In this document: piece by piece, positions 29,401 through 37,063 of the stretch | Position numbering within the stretch: the stretch's first letter is position 1 | How the letters are laid out: each line of letters starts with the position of its first letter | Assembly (NCBI RefSeq): GCF_004358345.1 | Contig: NZ_CP037952.1 | Location: 1,674,001 to 1,738,000 of the forward strand | Direction of reading: 5' to 3' | Origin: Parashewanella spongiae | Lineage (GTDB): Bacteria; Pseudomonadota; Gammaproteobacteria; Enterobacterales; Shewanellaceae | Length of the DNA stretch: 64,000 nucleotides | The notes under the pieces: generated by a model | Told to the model about the DNA's origin: nothing | The model's database searches: none | What the model saw: the letters and a program-made list of their open reading frames with translations, nothing else | Program-made: the position numbers and the translations under genes

Positions 29401-30079
29401 TTTAGAACCCAGTCAACCTTCACTCCTACAGAAAAAGCAAGTAGAGAAGCTAGAAGATATACCAGCAACGCCGCCAAAAGCTTATGAGATCATTGATTCA
29501 ATAATTGCAGAAAAAAATGATACTAAGATAAGTGATAACTTGAAAACATTATTTTTTACATTTTGTAAAAATAAGTCTGTCATTTCGAACAATAGTCGCC
29601 AAGAAGGAAATCAGCTAAAGTTTAAAGATGAAAAGCAACGATTGAATTTTATCAAACGACTGGAGCTTGCGGCAAACGCTCAGGGGCTTGTTGGTGATGA
29701 TCTTGCTAGAGGTTGTAACAAACCTGGCATTTTAACTAGACTCAAGCATAATAGTACTCGTAACAACGAGAGAAGCTTTGTCAGTTTTTACGAAATTGCT
29801 TGTCTATCTCTACTTATCGGCGTTAATCCTGACTGGCTAGCGACTGGAGAAGGGATCATTTCACTGCCGGAGCAAAAGCCTCTTCTAATACGATACCCTT
29901 CTTTTTGTAAGGTAACTGAAGCCAGCTCTAAACTTAATAAAGGGCTAAAGAAAAAAAGCCAAGAAAAACTGGAAAGTAACCCAAAAAGACATGCTGGCGA
30001 AAAAAGATCACATGAGAGTACAACAACTAGTGCATCGAAACGGAGTAAGCAAGAGCATGATATTCCATTAAACGTTTGA
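26462..30079 (+). CDS. Giant protein with about six repressor-type HTH modules
   Basis: This 1205-residue protein belongs to no family I can name. Residues 1-330 are acidic, then very Lys/Ser-rich (VKKVKRVKTPSLRSKKKH), without a fold I recognise. From about 370 there are roughly six degenerate modules, each ending in a PxWLLxGxG-like motif of CI/XRE repressor HTH domains: HPIWLLNGNG (428), NPFWLAGKTD (558), TPATLLSGKY (710), RPQWLLAGEE (837), SPHWLKTGNG (972), NPDWLATGEG (1128). The modules are 60-80 residues with 60-90 residue spacers. A chain with so many phage-repressor-like HTH units is very unusual. No signal peptide or clear operon partner. The ribosome site before ATG 26462 is weak. 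The tail is basic (NPKRHAGEKRS). Confidence 0.75.
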   Translation: MSLTLNSSLSTLSAFLPEVHDEPTKPESVQASQSVSEPSEIFESIDKLKANDRVKLAKTIRGSRFETGLVTDYKMNEELEFYITNIPDDEFETLLPFLEGTETDEEILFDDAICFQLINLKVNHKPKFLFSPTCTELPLGAAENVEVVDFELDSPKSDSDFEGFETSELIRPDAPQILPTEEHTISTSQPMEQVTTLDLRCSEKMDISSESDIVEKDSCPHTLSVTGATLLPSPSLEESKPNHQKQHLTEPSVKKVKRVKTPSLRSKKKHLPKANLKTHHHKKRVSDPSLVKDSQKKNEKKIASKTKASRKVSPSGLRLKGLAKTMYDLDKPQFKKQFPKSIYEFVNMYGKDATYEVNSQIEKQKGLIQRINLACSLQRRTSSQLAEIATGSRQFIQGMKPGNRNVYRNVRLLQIAAIAHELKVHPIWLLNGNGDMYPKDETVLGESEGAIRLQDMPRARVCRYLRTQAAEELPESVRSFITQYLPALYLNKNVDIDFDQFLNRLDEKLKEHDTSYRKAGFKIDPRKPHLVIAMRKEPSKISLIDFCALSIALKCNPFWLAGKTDETQYHDKHFKSFSIEVMQTIFEHCVSPIDLAMSGFSIDKKSFCRPFESSALSEAKSRFIQQFSGMEILPQAQLINGRYRYTSKKLARSVQNFIDAGLPTYTFNRQRYKVVYTNMLDSIKQGNSITPLQVISLSNAMQCTPATLLSGKYQPKPSYTREGFDATVNTVRYENTLAVRLMRAGLFSETEYSISIRSLLESRPCLDFIGLKDDSERKVVLNRIDFRSATLGLTRDQIFRMIYNNPNVRTYDFLKVNMNYVQLCGFAHILGVRPQWLLAGEEQQCDPEQTPHMIEITEHEEAHHNLLKRLSKEEFEDSKKDLPTEISMELQQYYGDPSSKQLMLNDEEERNAMCNRMKREALAQNVSLNYLGIFVTGFEKSVTNLVSKRCRSVDRLVFTAIAYSLNLSPHWLKTGNGQQYLEPSQPSLLQKKQVEKLEDIPATPPKAYEIIDSIIAEKNDTKISDNLKTLFFTFCKNKSVISNNSRQEGNQLKFKDEKQRLNFIKRLELAANAQGLVGDDLARGCNKPGILTRLKHNSTRNNERSFVSFYEIACLSLLIGVNPDWLATGEGIISLPEQKPLLIRYPSFCKVTEASSKLNKGLKKKSQEKLESNPKRHAGEKRSHESTTTSASKRSKQEHDIPLNV

Positions 30080-30163
30080 GTCTAAAATTAATGTAGATAC
30101 AGTGTCTCAAATAGAGTTCGCAGAACTTAATGTATGCTGAAAACTCTCTCGAAAACAGGTGCG

Positions 30164-30424
30164 TTAACTTAACAAAGGATGGTTTTCTGGTAATTGACGG
30201 CTGATCCATAAGATCAATTTATGCTTCATATTTGGTCCATCTTCTTTATCTTTCGCAAGTGCTTGAACAAGCTTATCTTGCACTAATAACCGATAAATAC
30301 ATTCAACCTTATATTTTTCAGATACTCCTGTGTCGAATTTAGCAAAGCCACGTTTTACGGCGTAACCTTCGCCGATTTCCATAGCGAGTTTAAGAAGTTG
30401 AGCATCATGCTTTTTTTGCTTCAT
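30164..30424 (-). CDS. DUF5062-family small protein
   Basis: This 86-residue soluble protein has the pattern of the DUF5062 family of Vibrio and Shewanella: QLLKLAMEIGEGYAVKRGFAKF, then YKVECIYRLLVQDKLVQAL, then LILWISRQLPENHPLLS. Function unknown. It lies 15 bases downstream of yecM on the same strand, likely an operon, and is convergent with the multi-HTH gene. Confidence 0.75.
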   Translation of the reverse strand: MKQKKHDAQLLKLAMEIGEGYAVKRGFAKFDTGVSEKYKVECIYRLLVQDKLVQALAKDKEDGPNMKHKLILWISRQLPENHPLLS

Positions 30425-30439
30425 ATTCGACCTTTCAAT

Positions 30440-31021
30440 TTATTCCAATTCGCTATCAATAATGTCTTTTATAGAATGAGGATGCAACTTAATACATACA
30501 TCTTTTTGCTTTAGCGCGATGGTCGGATTGGCTAATCTTTCATGTGTACCACGTGGACTGCTTAATTTAATTTTGATATCACTATTCGTTGAGTCAGTTA
30601 GCTTTAATGTGTTTTTCAGGTTAGGGATAATATCAACAACATCAGCGGTAAAGTGTTCACACTCTGCTGCGTTACTGGGGATCACTATTTCTATATGTTC
30701 CCAACCTTCTTGGGGATAGCGTTTTTGGCTAGGGTACGGGAGTTCTACACAAGGAATTATCATTCCACCAAGACTTAAAGGCTCATCGAGTTCGATAATT
30801 AAAATTGGGCGACCATTGATGATGTTTTCAGAAATAACAGTGCCTCTTTCCTCAAAAAAGTTTCGATATTCATCAGCCTTAGCCGTGGAGTTTGCTCTCA
30901 GGGCTACATGGTCGCACTCAAAAACGTGTTGTTCGATACCTAGGCGCTTAATGAAAGATTGAATTTTTGTTGAGAAGGTTAACCATTCAGTGGTTAATAG
31001 TGTTTCGGATTGATGCTTCAT
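30440..31021 (-). CDS. yecM: YecM, VOC-fold protein
   Basis: This 193-residue protein matches the YecM family of the vicinal-oxygen-chelate superfamily. The stretches CDHVALRANS, IELDEPL, CVELPYPSQ and GWEHIEIVIPS carry the usual His and Glu positions for a metal site. Its function is unknown; isomerase or dioxygenase roles have only been proposed for the fold. ATG 31021 begins MKHQSETLLTTEWLTF. It is the first of two genes with DUF5062 behind it. Confidence 0.85.
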   Translation of the reverse strand: MKHQSETLLTTEWLTFSTKIQSFIKRLGIEQHVFECDHVALRANSTAKADEYRNFFEERGTVISENIINGRPILIIELDEPLSLGGMIIPCVELPYPSQKRYPQEGWEHIEIVIPSNAAECEHFTADVVDIIPNLKNTLKLTDSTNSDIKIKLSSPRGTHERLANPTIALKQKDVCIKLHPHSIKDIIDSELE

Positions 31022-31054
31022 ATTATAACGATGTCTTTAAATAAAGTGGAAAAG

Positions 31055-31552
31055 TTATGGCCAAAGTTCTATTGGGGTGCCTGTATCTACTAATTGCCAA
31101 ATTTCATCCATTTCTGAGTTTGTAACGGCTATGCAGCCATTTGTCCAATTGTAGCGCTGTTGCTCACGAGGTGAAATTGTTGAGTTTGGACTTTGACCAT
31201 GTATCATGATCTGTCCACCTGGAGATACGTTTAATGCATTAGCCGCTAGAATATCAGCGTCGTTAGGGTAGGAGATATGGATTGCGCGATAAAAGTCACT
31301 ATCAGATTTTTTATAATCTAATATATAGCGGCCTTGTGGTGTACGCTCATCGCCTTCTTTTATTTTATGGTTTTTAGGGTAGTCACCCATCGCAATATGG
31401 TAACTTTTAATAACTTTACCTTTTTTGATAAGTTCAAGAGTTGCTTTACTTTTATAAACAATAACTAAATCAGCCTTAGCTAATACGTCAGCCAAGCTAG
31501 AGAAACTCGTAACAAGAAATAAGAAGCACATTGTTGTTAGAAAGATTTTCAT
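31055..31552 (-). CDS. L,D-transpeptidase family protein, exported
   Basis: This 165-residue protein has a signal peptide (MKIFLTTMCFLFLVTSFSSLA) and a YkuD-type catalytic core: IHISYPNDAD, IMIHGQSPN with the conserved His-Gly, then NWTNGCIAVTNSEMDEIW holding the catalytic Cys near 142. Members link or cleave peptidoglycan stem peptides, or anchor lipoproteins. This short form resembles YafK-type proteins (some are amidases on Braun-type lipoprotein). Separated from yecM by 33 bases on the same strand, it may be co-transcribed. Confidence 0.87.
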   Translation of the reverse strand: MKIFLTTMCFLFLVTSFSSLADVLAKADLVIVYKSKATLELIKKGKVIKSYHIAMGDYPKNHKIKEGDERTPQGRYILDYKKSDSDFYRAIHISYPNDADILAANALNVSPGGQIMIHGQSPNSTISPREQQRYNWTNGCIAVTNSEMDEIWQLVDTGTPIELWP

Positions 31553-31605
31553 TTTTTGAGAAAAATAATCTGCGATTTGTTATTTGAACTCATTATAATA
31601 GCTTA

Positions 31606-31785
31606 GGAAAGTTGCGGAAGAAAGTATACCGATGAGTTCTCGTCACTCCAGTTCAGGCTGGAAACGAAGTAACGACAGTTTTGTATGTCGGTAGTCAAGT
31701 GCCTTTGCTTTTTCTATAAAAGTCACTGGATACCACCCTTCGCTGACATGACAAAGATTGGTACTTTCAAAATCGCTAGATCCCT
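31606..31785. mobile_element. MITE family 2, diverged copy 3 carrying the shared core (180 bp)
   Basis: It shares GCGGAAGAA-GTATACC at the left and CATGACAAA plus GATCCCT at the right with the two 166-bp copies, and TA flanks both ends. The interior palindromes are lost. A GAAACGAAGTAACGACAGTT core, extended to the palindrome at 31673-31690, is inserted where the others have none. It is most of the 318-bp gap before the K+ channel gene, which probably starts from a promoter between 31786 and 31870. Confidence 0.72.
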
Positions 31786-31870
31786 TATTCGTTGATTAAA
31801 GGTATATACCCACAATTAACGAAGATGCACAAGGCAGAGCACTTTAATTACTCATGGGTACATACATTAT

Positions 31871-32704
31871 ATGGCTGAGACTGATTTAAACGACACACCA
31901 TTAAAGTTACGATTGAGAGCGGTGATTTTTGGTACGGATACACCAGCGGGTAGATACTTCGACATTACTTTAATTGTCAGTATTGTTATTAGCGTAATGC
32001 TTATTTTGCTGGACACTACTGGGTATATTCATCAAGAATATGGCGATCTAATTCAAATAGTAGAGTGGTTTTTTACTATTGTATTCACTGCCGAATACGT
32101 ATTACGCCTTTATTGCAGTGCAAATTCTTGGTCTTATGCAAGAAGCTTTTATGGTGTAATCGATTTACTTTCCATTCTTCCTAGCTATTTAGTTTTTTTC
32201 TTCCCAAGTGCAAATTTCGCCCTTGTTATCCGTGTTTTCAGGCTATTTAGAATTTTTAGAGTGCTCAAGCTGTTGCGTTATCTCAGTGAAGGCAACATGC
32301 TACTTAGATCCATGTTGCAATCAGCAAGAAAGGTTTTTATTTTTTTCTTTTCTGTCAGCCTAGTTATTATGGTTCTTGGAGCGGTAATGTATGTCGTTGA
32401 GGGGCCAAGTAACGGTTTTACTTCAATACCTAAGTCTATTTATTGGACCATTGTTACTATTACCACCGTTGGTTATGGAGACATTACGCCTCAGACAAAT
32501 TTAGGGCAGGGTATTGCGGCATTCACTATGCTTTTAGGTTATTCAATTATCGCAATTCCTACAGGAATTTTAACTGCTGAAATTTCACAAGAAATGACCA
32601 AGCAACGCGATTTACGCAGTTGCAGTAATTGTGCGAAAACCGGTCACCATTCAGACGCTCACTTCTGCTTAAATTGTGGAACAGAATTGCCTGACGAAAT
32701 TTAA
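31871..32704 (+). CDS. Voltage-gated-type K+ channel with C-terminal zinc ribbon
   Basis: This 277-residue ion transporter has six membrane segments. S1 is near 28-48 and S4 near 122-140 (RVFRLFRIFRVLKLLRYL, regularly spaced Arg). The pore loop has the selectivity filter TITTVGYGD near 200, and S6 is FTMLLGYSIIAIPTGILTA. The C-terminus holds two CxxC pairs (CSNCAKTGHH and CLNCGTE), a short zinc ribbon. Kv-like bacterial channels are known; the ribbon tail is less usual and may sense a metal or bind nucleic acid or protein. ATG 31871 has no strong ribosome site. Confidence 0.9.
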   Translation: MAETDLNDTPLKLRLRAVIFGTDTPAGRYFDITLIVSIVISVMLILLDTTGYIHQEYGDLIQIVEWFFTIVFTAEYVLRLYCSANSWSYARSFYGVIDLLSILPSYLVFFFPSANFALVIRVFRLFRIFRVLKLLRYLSEGNMLLRSMLQSARKVFIFFFSVSLVIMVLGAVMYVVEGPSNGFTSIPKSIYWTIVTITTVGYGDITPQTNLGQGIAAFTMLLGYSIIAIPTGILTAEISQEMTKQRDLRSCSNCAKTGHHSDAHFCLNCGTELPDEI

Positions 32705-32762
32705 ATTTTAAATTATCTCATCCGTTTTTATGAATACGGTATTTAGTTGTAAAAGGAAAATC

Positions 32763-34211
32763 ATGCCTCAAGCTAAGTTTTTAACTGGCTCAATTATGCG
32801 TCACATTTGGGTGATGACTTCAACGGCCACAGTGGGTATATCAGCTTTATTTTTAGTTGATTTACTTGATATTTTTTATCTCAGTTTACTTGGAGAGCAA
32901 GAATTAGCGGCGGCGGTAGGTTATGCAGGTACCATTACATTCATGACCACGTCAATCGGTATTGGTTTAGCGATTGCTATGGGAGCTGTTGTATCTAAAG
33001 CTATTGGTGCTAAAGAAAAAGAACGCGCCAAAAGGCTATTACTGAATTCGACTGTAGTGACACTTATCACTGGCATCATCGTGGCCATCATTGTGTTTAC
33101 CTTAATACCTACATTGTTAAGTTTAATTGGTGCAACGGGAAGAACCGCTGAGCTTGCGCAAAGTTACCTTTATATACTCGTCCCATCTATGCCGCTTATT
33201 TGTTTAGCTATGGCTTTTGGTGCTGCTTTGAGAGCAGTCGGAGATGCCAAATTATCGATGATGTCAACATTGGCTGGTGGTGGAGTTAACGCGGTATTAG
33301 ATCCAATTTTGATTTTCAGTTTATCAATGGGCATAGAGGGAGCGGCGGTTGCTTCGGTTTTAGCTCGTGTTGCAGTGGTATTTATTGCTGCTCGCGGTGT
33401 GTTTAAAAAACATCAACTTGGCACACAGTTTAACTATCAGCACCTTAAAACTGATCTCAAGCCGATATTTGCCATAGCTGGGCCTGCTATGCTAACTAAT
33501 GTCGCTACGCCAGCTGGCAATGCGGTAATGACGCGCGCAATTGCAGAATTTGGCGACTCATTTGTTGCTGGGTGGGCTGTTTTAGGAAGAATAGTACCAG
33601 TTGCCTTTGCGATAATTTTTGCCTTATCTGGAGCGATTGGGCCAATTGTCGGGCAAAACTTTGGGGCTAAAAAATACGATCGAGTAAAACAAGCCCTTAC
33701 GAATGCACTTCAATTTACGCTCGCTTATGTAATTGGAATGTCGTTGCTGATTATTTTACTTCAAGATTACATTATTTCAGTTTTTGATTTAACTGGAGAT
33801 GGCGCTAAATTGGTGGTGTTTTACTGTAAATACATCGCAGTGTTTTTTGTATTTGGTGGTGCTTTATTTGTCGCCAACGCCTGTTTCAACAATCTTGGTA
33901 AAGCCAAGTACTCAAGCTTTTTTAATATAGGTAAAGCAACATTAGGCACTATTCCTTTCGTTTATTTCGGAGCTCTCTGGGGTGGAGTGTACGGCGTATT
34001 AATTGGTCAGGTTATTGGTAGTGTGATTTTTGGGGTACTGGGAGTTATGGTTGCTTATCGATTAATTGATAATGTACATCAAAGAGAAATGGAAAATAAG
34101 AAAGATCAAGAAGAGGATGATTTTGAAAGTCTCACTCCACCAGCGAGTAGTCCATTGTCATCATCCTGCTCTCAAATGGCTTCTTTAAATAAAGACACAT
34201 CGAGTGAATAA
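32763..34211 (+). CDS. MATE-family efflux transporter
   Basis: This protein of about 480 residues has twelve hydrophobic segments of the multidrug and toxin extrusion family (NorM/DinF type): ISALFLVDLLDIFYLSLLG, GAALRAVGDAKLSMMS, LDPILIFSLSMGIEGAA, IGPIVGQNFGAKKYDRV. It exports cationic compounds in exchange for Na+ or H+. ATG 32763 is chosen over an in-frame ATG at 32730 because AAAAGGAAAA lies directly before it. The tail is Asp/Glu/Ser-rich (KKDQEEDDFESLTPPASS). It is convergent with the DUF2986 gene, 9 bases away. Confidence 0.9.
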   Translation: MPQAKFLTGSIMRHIWVMTSTATVGISALFLVDLLDIFYLSLLGEQELAAAVGYAGTITFMTTSIGIGLAIAMGAVVSKAIGAKEKERAKRLLLNSTVVTLITGIIVAIIVFTLIPTLLSLIGATGRTAELAQSYLYILVPSMPLICLAMAFGAALRAVGDAKLSMMSTLAGGGVNAVLDPILIFSLSMGIEGAAVASVLARVAVVFIAARGVFKKHQLGTQFNYQHLKTDLKPIFAIAGPAMLTNVATPAGNAVMTRAIAEFGDSFVAGWAVLGRIVPVAFAIIFALSGAIGPIVGQNFGAKKYDRVKQALTNALQFTLAYVIGMSLLIILLQDYIISVFDLTGDGAKLVVFYCKYIAVFFVFGGALFVANACFNNLGKAKYSSFFNIGKATLGTIPFVYFGALWGGVYGVLIGQVIGSVIFGVLGVMVAYRLIDNVHQREMENKKDQEEDDFESLTPPASSPLSSSCSQMASLNKDTSSE

Positions 34212-34220
34212 ATGAAAACT

Positions 34221-34427
34221 TTATTCAGCTGCACTTTCTTCTGAAGGTGCAGTTGGTTCATTTTGTGCCTCAGTAGCTGCCATTTCAGCTTCAAGTTTTG
34301 CGCGGTCAGCTTTCGAAATATACTTAGATTTACTGTGGTGAACCGTAGTGTTACCACTCTTCACTTTATTTAATTTTGCTTTTGCACGTTTGGCAACCAG
34401 TTTGGTTGATTTTTGGCGTCTATTCAT
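34221..34427 (-). CDS. DUF2986 small basic protein
   Basis: A protein of about 68 residues, Lys/Arg-rich at the start (MNRRQKSTKLVAKRAKAKLN) with the family signature KSKYISKADRAKLEAEMA, and an acidic Glu/Ala tail. This family is best known from Shewanella and Vibrio; its function is unknown. ATG 34427 follows the dusC stop by one base, so the two are translationally linked. An in-frame upstream start would be TTG and is less likely. Confidence 0.82.
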   Translation of the reverse strand: MNRRQKSTKLVAKRAKAKLNKVKSGNTTVHHSKSKYISKADRAKLEAEMAATEAQNEPTAPSEESAAE

Positions 34428-34428
34428 T

Positions 34429-35376
34429 TTATTTCTCAAGCTCTAATTGTGCAATTTTTAAAATTGCGACAATTTCTTCGGTTGTTTTAAATATTCGTAA
34501 CTCTCTAAACAGCTCTTTAGCCTCAGGGTATTGCCGGTTTAAATAACTAAACCACTGTTTGATCCGCGAGGGCAAATAAGTTGATTTTTGGCCTTTAATT
34601 TCGCATTCAGTATAACTAAGCATTAAATCTAAAGTTTGCGACCAAGTAAACGCTAGTTTATCAGTTTTAATTACTTCTGCTAAATTGGGTAATGAAATAG
34701 CACCGCGACCGACCATGATATCTGGACACCCTGTTGCTTCTATACAACGCAAAGCATCACTTTTATTCCATATTTCTCCGTTAGCGATAACAGGTAGAGG
34801 AAGCTTTGCGTTGATGTCAGCAATATAATCCCAATAAGCGGGAGGTTTGTATCCATCTACTTTACTGCGGGCATGAACGGCGAGCTCGCTGGCTCCGGCA
34901 TCATTTATCGCGATAGCATTTTCCAAATACATTGACTTATCTTCATACCCCAATCGAATTTTTGCCGTCACTGGGAACTCATCGGGTACTGCTTTTCTTA
35001 CGGCACTAACAATTTGGTTCACTCGTTGTGGGTCTTTTAATAAAATCGCACCACCATTACTGCGATTTACTATCTTAGCAGGACAACCAAAGTTAAGATC
35101 GATTCCAGGTGAACCAAGCTCTACTGCTCGCAAGGCATTATCGGCCATTGCTTGCGGATGTTGACCGAGTAATTGCATTCTTACTGGAGTGCCGGAGAGT
35201 GTCTTTCCACCTTGTAGTAATTCAGGGCATGTTTTTAAGAACACTTTTTCCGGGAGTAAGCAGTCAACAACCCGAACAAACTCAGTGACAATTAAGTCAT
35301 AAGGATTGATCGATGATAATATTTCACGCATTAATCCATCAACAACGCCTTCCATCGGGGCTAGAATTACACGCAC
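34429..35376 (-). CDS. dusC: tRNA-dihydrouridine synthase C
   Basis: This 315-residue FMN enzyme reduces uridine to dihydrouridine in tRNA (U16 in the DusC subfamily). Visible features: ILAPMEGVVDGLMRE at the N-terminus, IDLNFGCPAKIVNRSNGGA with the catalytic Cys near 99, a Lys in VTAKIRLGY, and VIANGEIWN and IMVGRGAIS for FMN phosphate. The length fits the E. coli protein. It heads a two-gene unit with the DUF2986 gene. Confidence 0.93.
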   Translation of the reverse strand: MRVILAPMEGVVDGLMREILSSINPYDLIVTEFVRVVDCLLPEKVFLKTCPELLQGGKTLSGTPVRMQLLGQHPQAMADNALRAVELGSPGIDLNFGCPAKIVNRSNGGAILLKDPQRVNQIVSAVRKAVPDEFPVTAKIRLGYEDKSMYLENAIAINDAGASELAVHARSKVDGYKPPAYWDYIADINAKLPLPVIANGEIWNKSDALRCIEATGCPDIMVGRGAISLPNLAEVIKTDKLAFTWSQTLDLMLSYTECEIKGQKSTYLPSRIKQWFSYLNRQYPEAKELFRELRIFKTTEEIVAILKIAQLELEK

Positions 35377-35641
35377 AAAGTGGCCTTTAATGATCAGCTA
35401 TAAATAAGGCGCGGAATTGTACCTGTTTGGGATAAAAGGTGTAAGAGCTCGACTTCAGATAAATGAGTTTAAATTCTCTTTGATATTATTGTTGTTGACA
35501 AATATGGTTATCTGAAAATATTAAGTTATCGATATAGAGCTTATAAAACAGAGTTGATTTAATGAATTAAGACGGATTTATTTGAATATTAAGTTGAGAA
35601 GATTTTTCTTAATTCATGAAAATTAATGTTTCTTATAACTG

Positions 35642-35958
35642 ATACCAATTACAGTAATTAATCTCTTACTCAGCAAGAGATAAAGGTTTTCAGTACAAGG
35701 CGCATGTTCGAAGTACTATATTCCCAACGGCCGCCATACAAAGCTGGCGTTCAACGCACTTGGTGCTTTTGTCGGGATAATTCAAGAACGTGCAACGCAG
35801 TAATGGAAACCTTTAGCCTTGCCCTTCGGGAGCTTGTATGTGCAAAAATTATTTCACAAAATTATCTCAACGTAGATAACTATGTTTTCACTAATTTCGT
35901 TTGTACTTTGTGCGCATACATAGCTCTGAGTTGAGCATTTAATTACTGTAATTGGTAT
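35642..35958. mobile_element. MITE family 4, full copy lacking the core (317 bp)
   Basis: The ends are perfect inverted repeats (CCAATTACAGTAATTA and the complement TAATTACTGTAATTGG), with TA at the outer edge on both sides. The interior pairs with the inverted copy at 56256-56573 (shared GCGTTCAACGCA-like and CTTTAGCCTTGCCCTTC stretches). It lacks the roughly 32-bp core that the other family-4 copies carry. The rest of the 35377-36185 interval holds a short AT-rich promoter region for the precursor gene; a 76-codon frame inside the element is not a gene. Confidence 0.85.
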
Positions 35959-36185
35959 GAGGCTTTAACATATAAAGTTTTTTGGTAGGCACGCTATCTT
36001 AGTGATTATTATTGATTTTATTTTTGATTTTTAGTTCAAATTGGCGTAATTTTTTAGACGTATTAAAAAAAAACGTCCATAATGATGAAATATAATTTAT
36101 GACCTCAGGGTCTTATTAAGCAAGACTGACAAATACCTTTTGGTATCCTAAGTTAAACGATTAAATGTTAAAGAGGGAAGACAAA

Positions 36186-36662
36186 ATGAATACGATTAAG
36201 AAAACTACCGTTGCTGTTGCGTTAGGTACCGTTGTAATGGGTTCTGCTTTTGCTGCTCAAGCAAGTTCATTTGGTTTCGAAGAAATGAAAGCAGGTTACC
36301 AGTTAGTTGGTGACGAAGGCAAGTGCGGTGAAGGAAAATGTGGCGGCGACAAAGCTAAAGGTAAAGAAGGCAAGTGCGGTGAAGGCAAATGTGGCGGCGA
36401 CAGCGCTAAGAAAGCACACGAAGGTAAGTGTGGTGAAGGTAAGTGTGGCGGCGACAAAGCTAAAGGTAAAGAAGGCAAGTGCGGCGAAGGCAAATGTGGC
36501 GGCGACAGCGCTAAGAAAGCACACGAAGGTAAGTGTGGTGAAGGTAAATGCGGCGGCGACAAAGCTAAGAAAGAAGGTAAGTGCGGCGAAGGTAAATGTG
36601 GCGGCGATAAAGCTAAGAAAGAAGGTAAATGTGGCGAAGGTAAGTGTGGCGGTTCTAAGTAA
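36186..36662 (+). CDS. hvfA: Cys-rich RiPP precursor with 14 EGKCG motifs (HvfA-like)
   Basis: This 158-residue secreted precursor starts with a cleavable signal peptide (MNTIKKTTVAVALGTVVMGS to AFA|AQAS). The remainder is seven tandem EGKCGEGKCGG blocks (14 EGKCG motifs, 14 Cys) separated by DKAKGK, DSAKKAH or DKAKK spacers. In the Haemophilus hvf system and related bufferins, an MNIO enzyme with a DUF2063 partner modifies the Cys of EGKCG motifs to an oxazolone/thioamide pair that binds copper(I). The role here is inferred. The ATG is the one with GAGGGAAG ahead of it; a start at 36165 is less likely. A strong terminator follows. Confidence 0.88.
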   Translation: MNTIKKTTVAVALGTVVMGSAFAAQASSFGFEEMKAGYQLVGDEGKCGEGKCGGDKAKGKEGKCGEGKCGGDSAKKAHEGKCGEGKCGGDKAKGKEGKCGEGKCGGDSAKKAHEGKCGEGKCGGDKAKKEGKCGEGKCGGDKAKKEGKCGEGKCGGSK

Positions 36663-36688
36663 TCACCTAGCTTAATCGCTCACAAACT

Positions 36689-36717
36689 AGGCCAGCTTTT
36701 GCTGGCCTTATTTTTTA
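36689..36717 (+). terminator. Rho-independent terminator after the precursor gene
   Basis: An 8-bp stem AGGCCAGC / GCTGGCCT with a TTTT loop is followed by TTATTTTTT. It may let the abundant precursor be made in excess over the modifying enzymes, if read-through is partial. Confidence 0.85.
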
Positions 36718-36753
36718 CTATTGTTGTACTATTTCGAATAGATTTTTTCCTTA

Positions 36754-37021
36754 ATCCTAAATAGAACGGTTGGGAGCGTTCATATACGCAGAAAAAATTA
36801 CTGATAGCAAGGCATGAATAGCAGCAAGTAGTGGTTACCGACATACAAAACTGTCGTTACTTCGTTTCTACTTGCAAAATTTATAACGCAGCTAGCGGTG
36901 ATTTTGGCAAGTATATGAATGCTCAGCACTCACCTGATGGGTGAATTCGGGTTGTTTAATCTTGTATTTAACTTCAATAGATTAAAGTTAAATTGTGCGT
37001 TCAACCGATTTATTTAGGTTA
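36754..37021. mobile_element. MITE family 3, copy 2, between precursor and enzyme genes (268 bp)
   Basis: Inverted relative to the copy at 22430. The ends are ATCCTAAATAGAACGGTTG and CAACCGATTTATTTAGG, with TTAA adjacent to both. The core palindrome is at 36839-36856. It lies between the terminator of hvfA and the start of hvfB, and reading through it would extend hvfB upstream by 23 codons, which I reject. Confidence 0.85.
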
Positions 37022-37063
37022 ATGTCTATTCGAAAGAAAAAACAAACCAATAGAGGTAGTATC

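Noticed and set aside
35704-35934. 76-codon frame inside the family-4 MITE
   Set aside because: The element is non-coding and this frame is not open in the inverted copy at 56256 in a comparable way.
36296-36562. Antisense frame of 88 codons inside the EGKCG gene
   Set aside because: It is the complement of the repetitive precursor; repeats keep other frames open by chance. No ribosome site or family.
36307-36675. 122-codon plus-strand frame overlapping the precursor
   Set aside because: A +1 shadow of the repeat; the signal peptide and EGKCG motifs are in the other frame.
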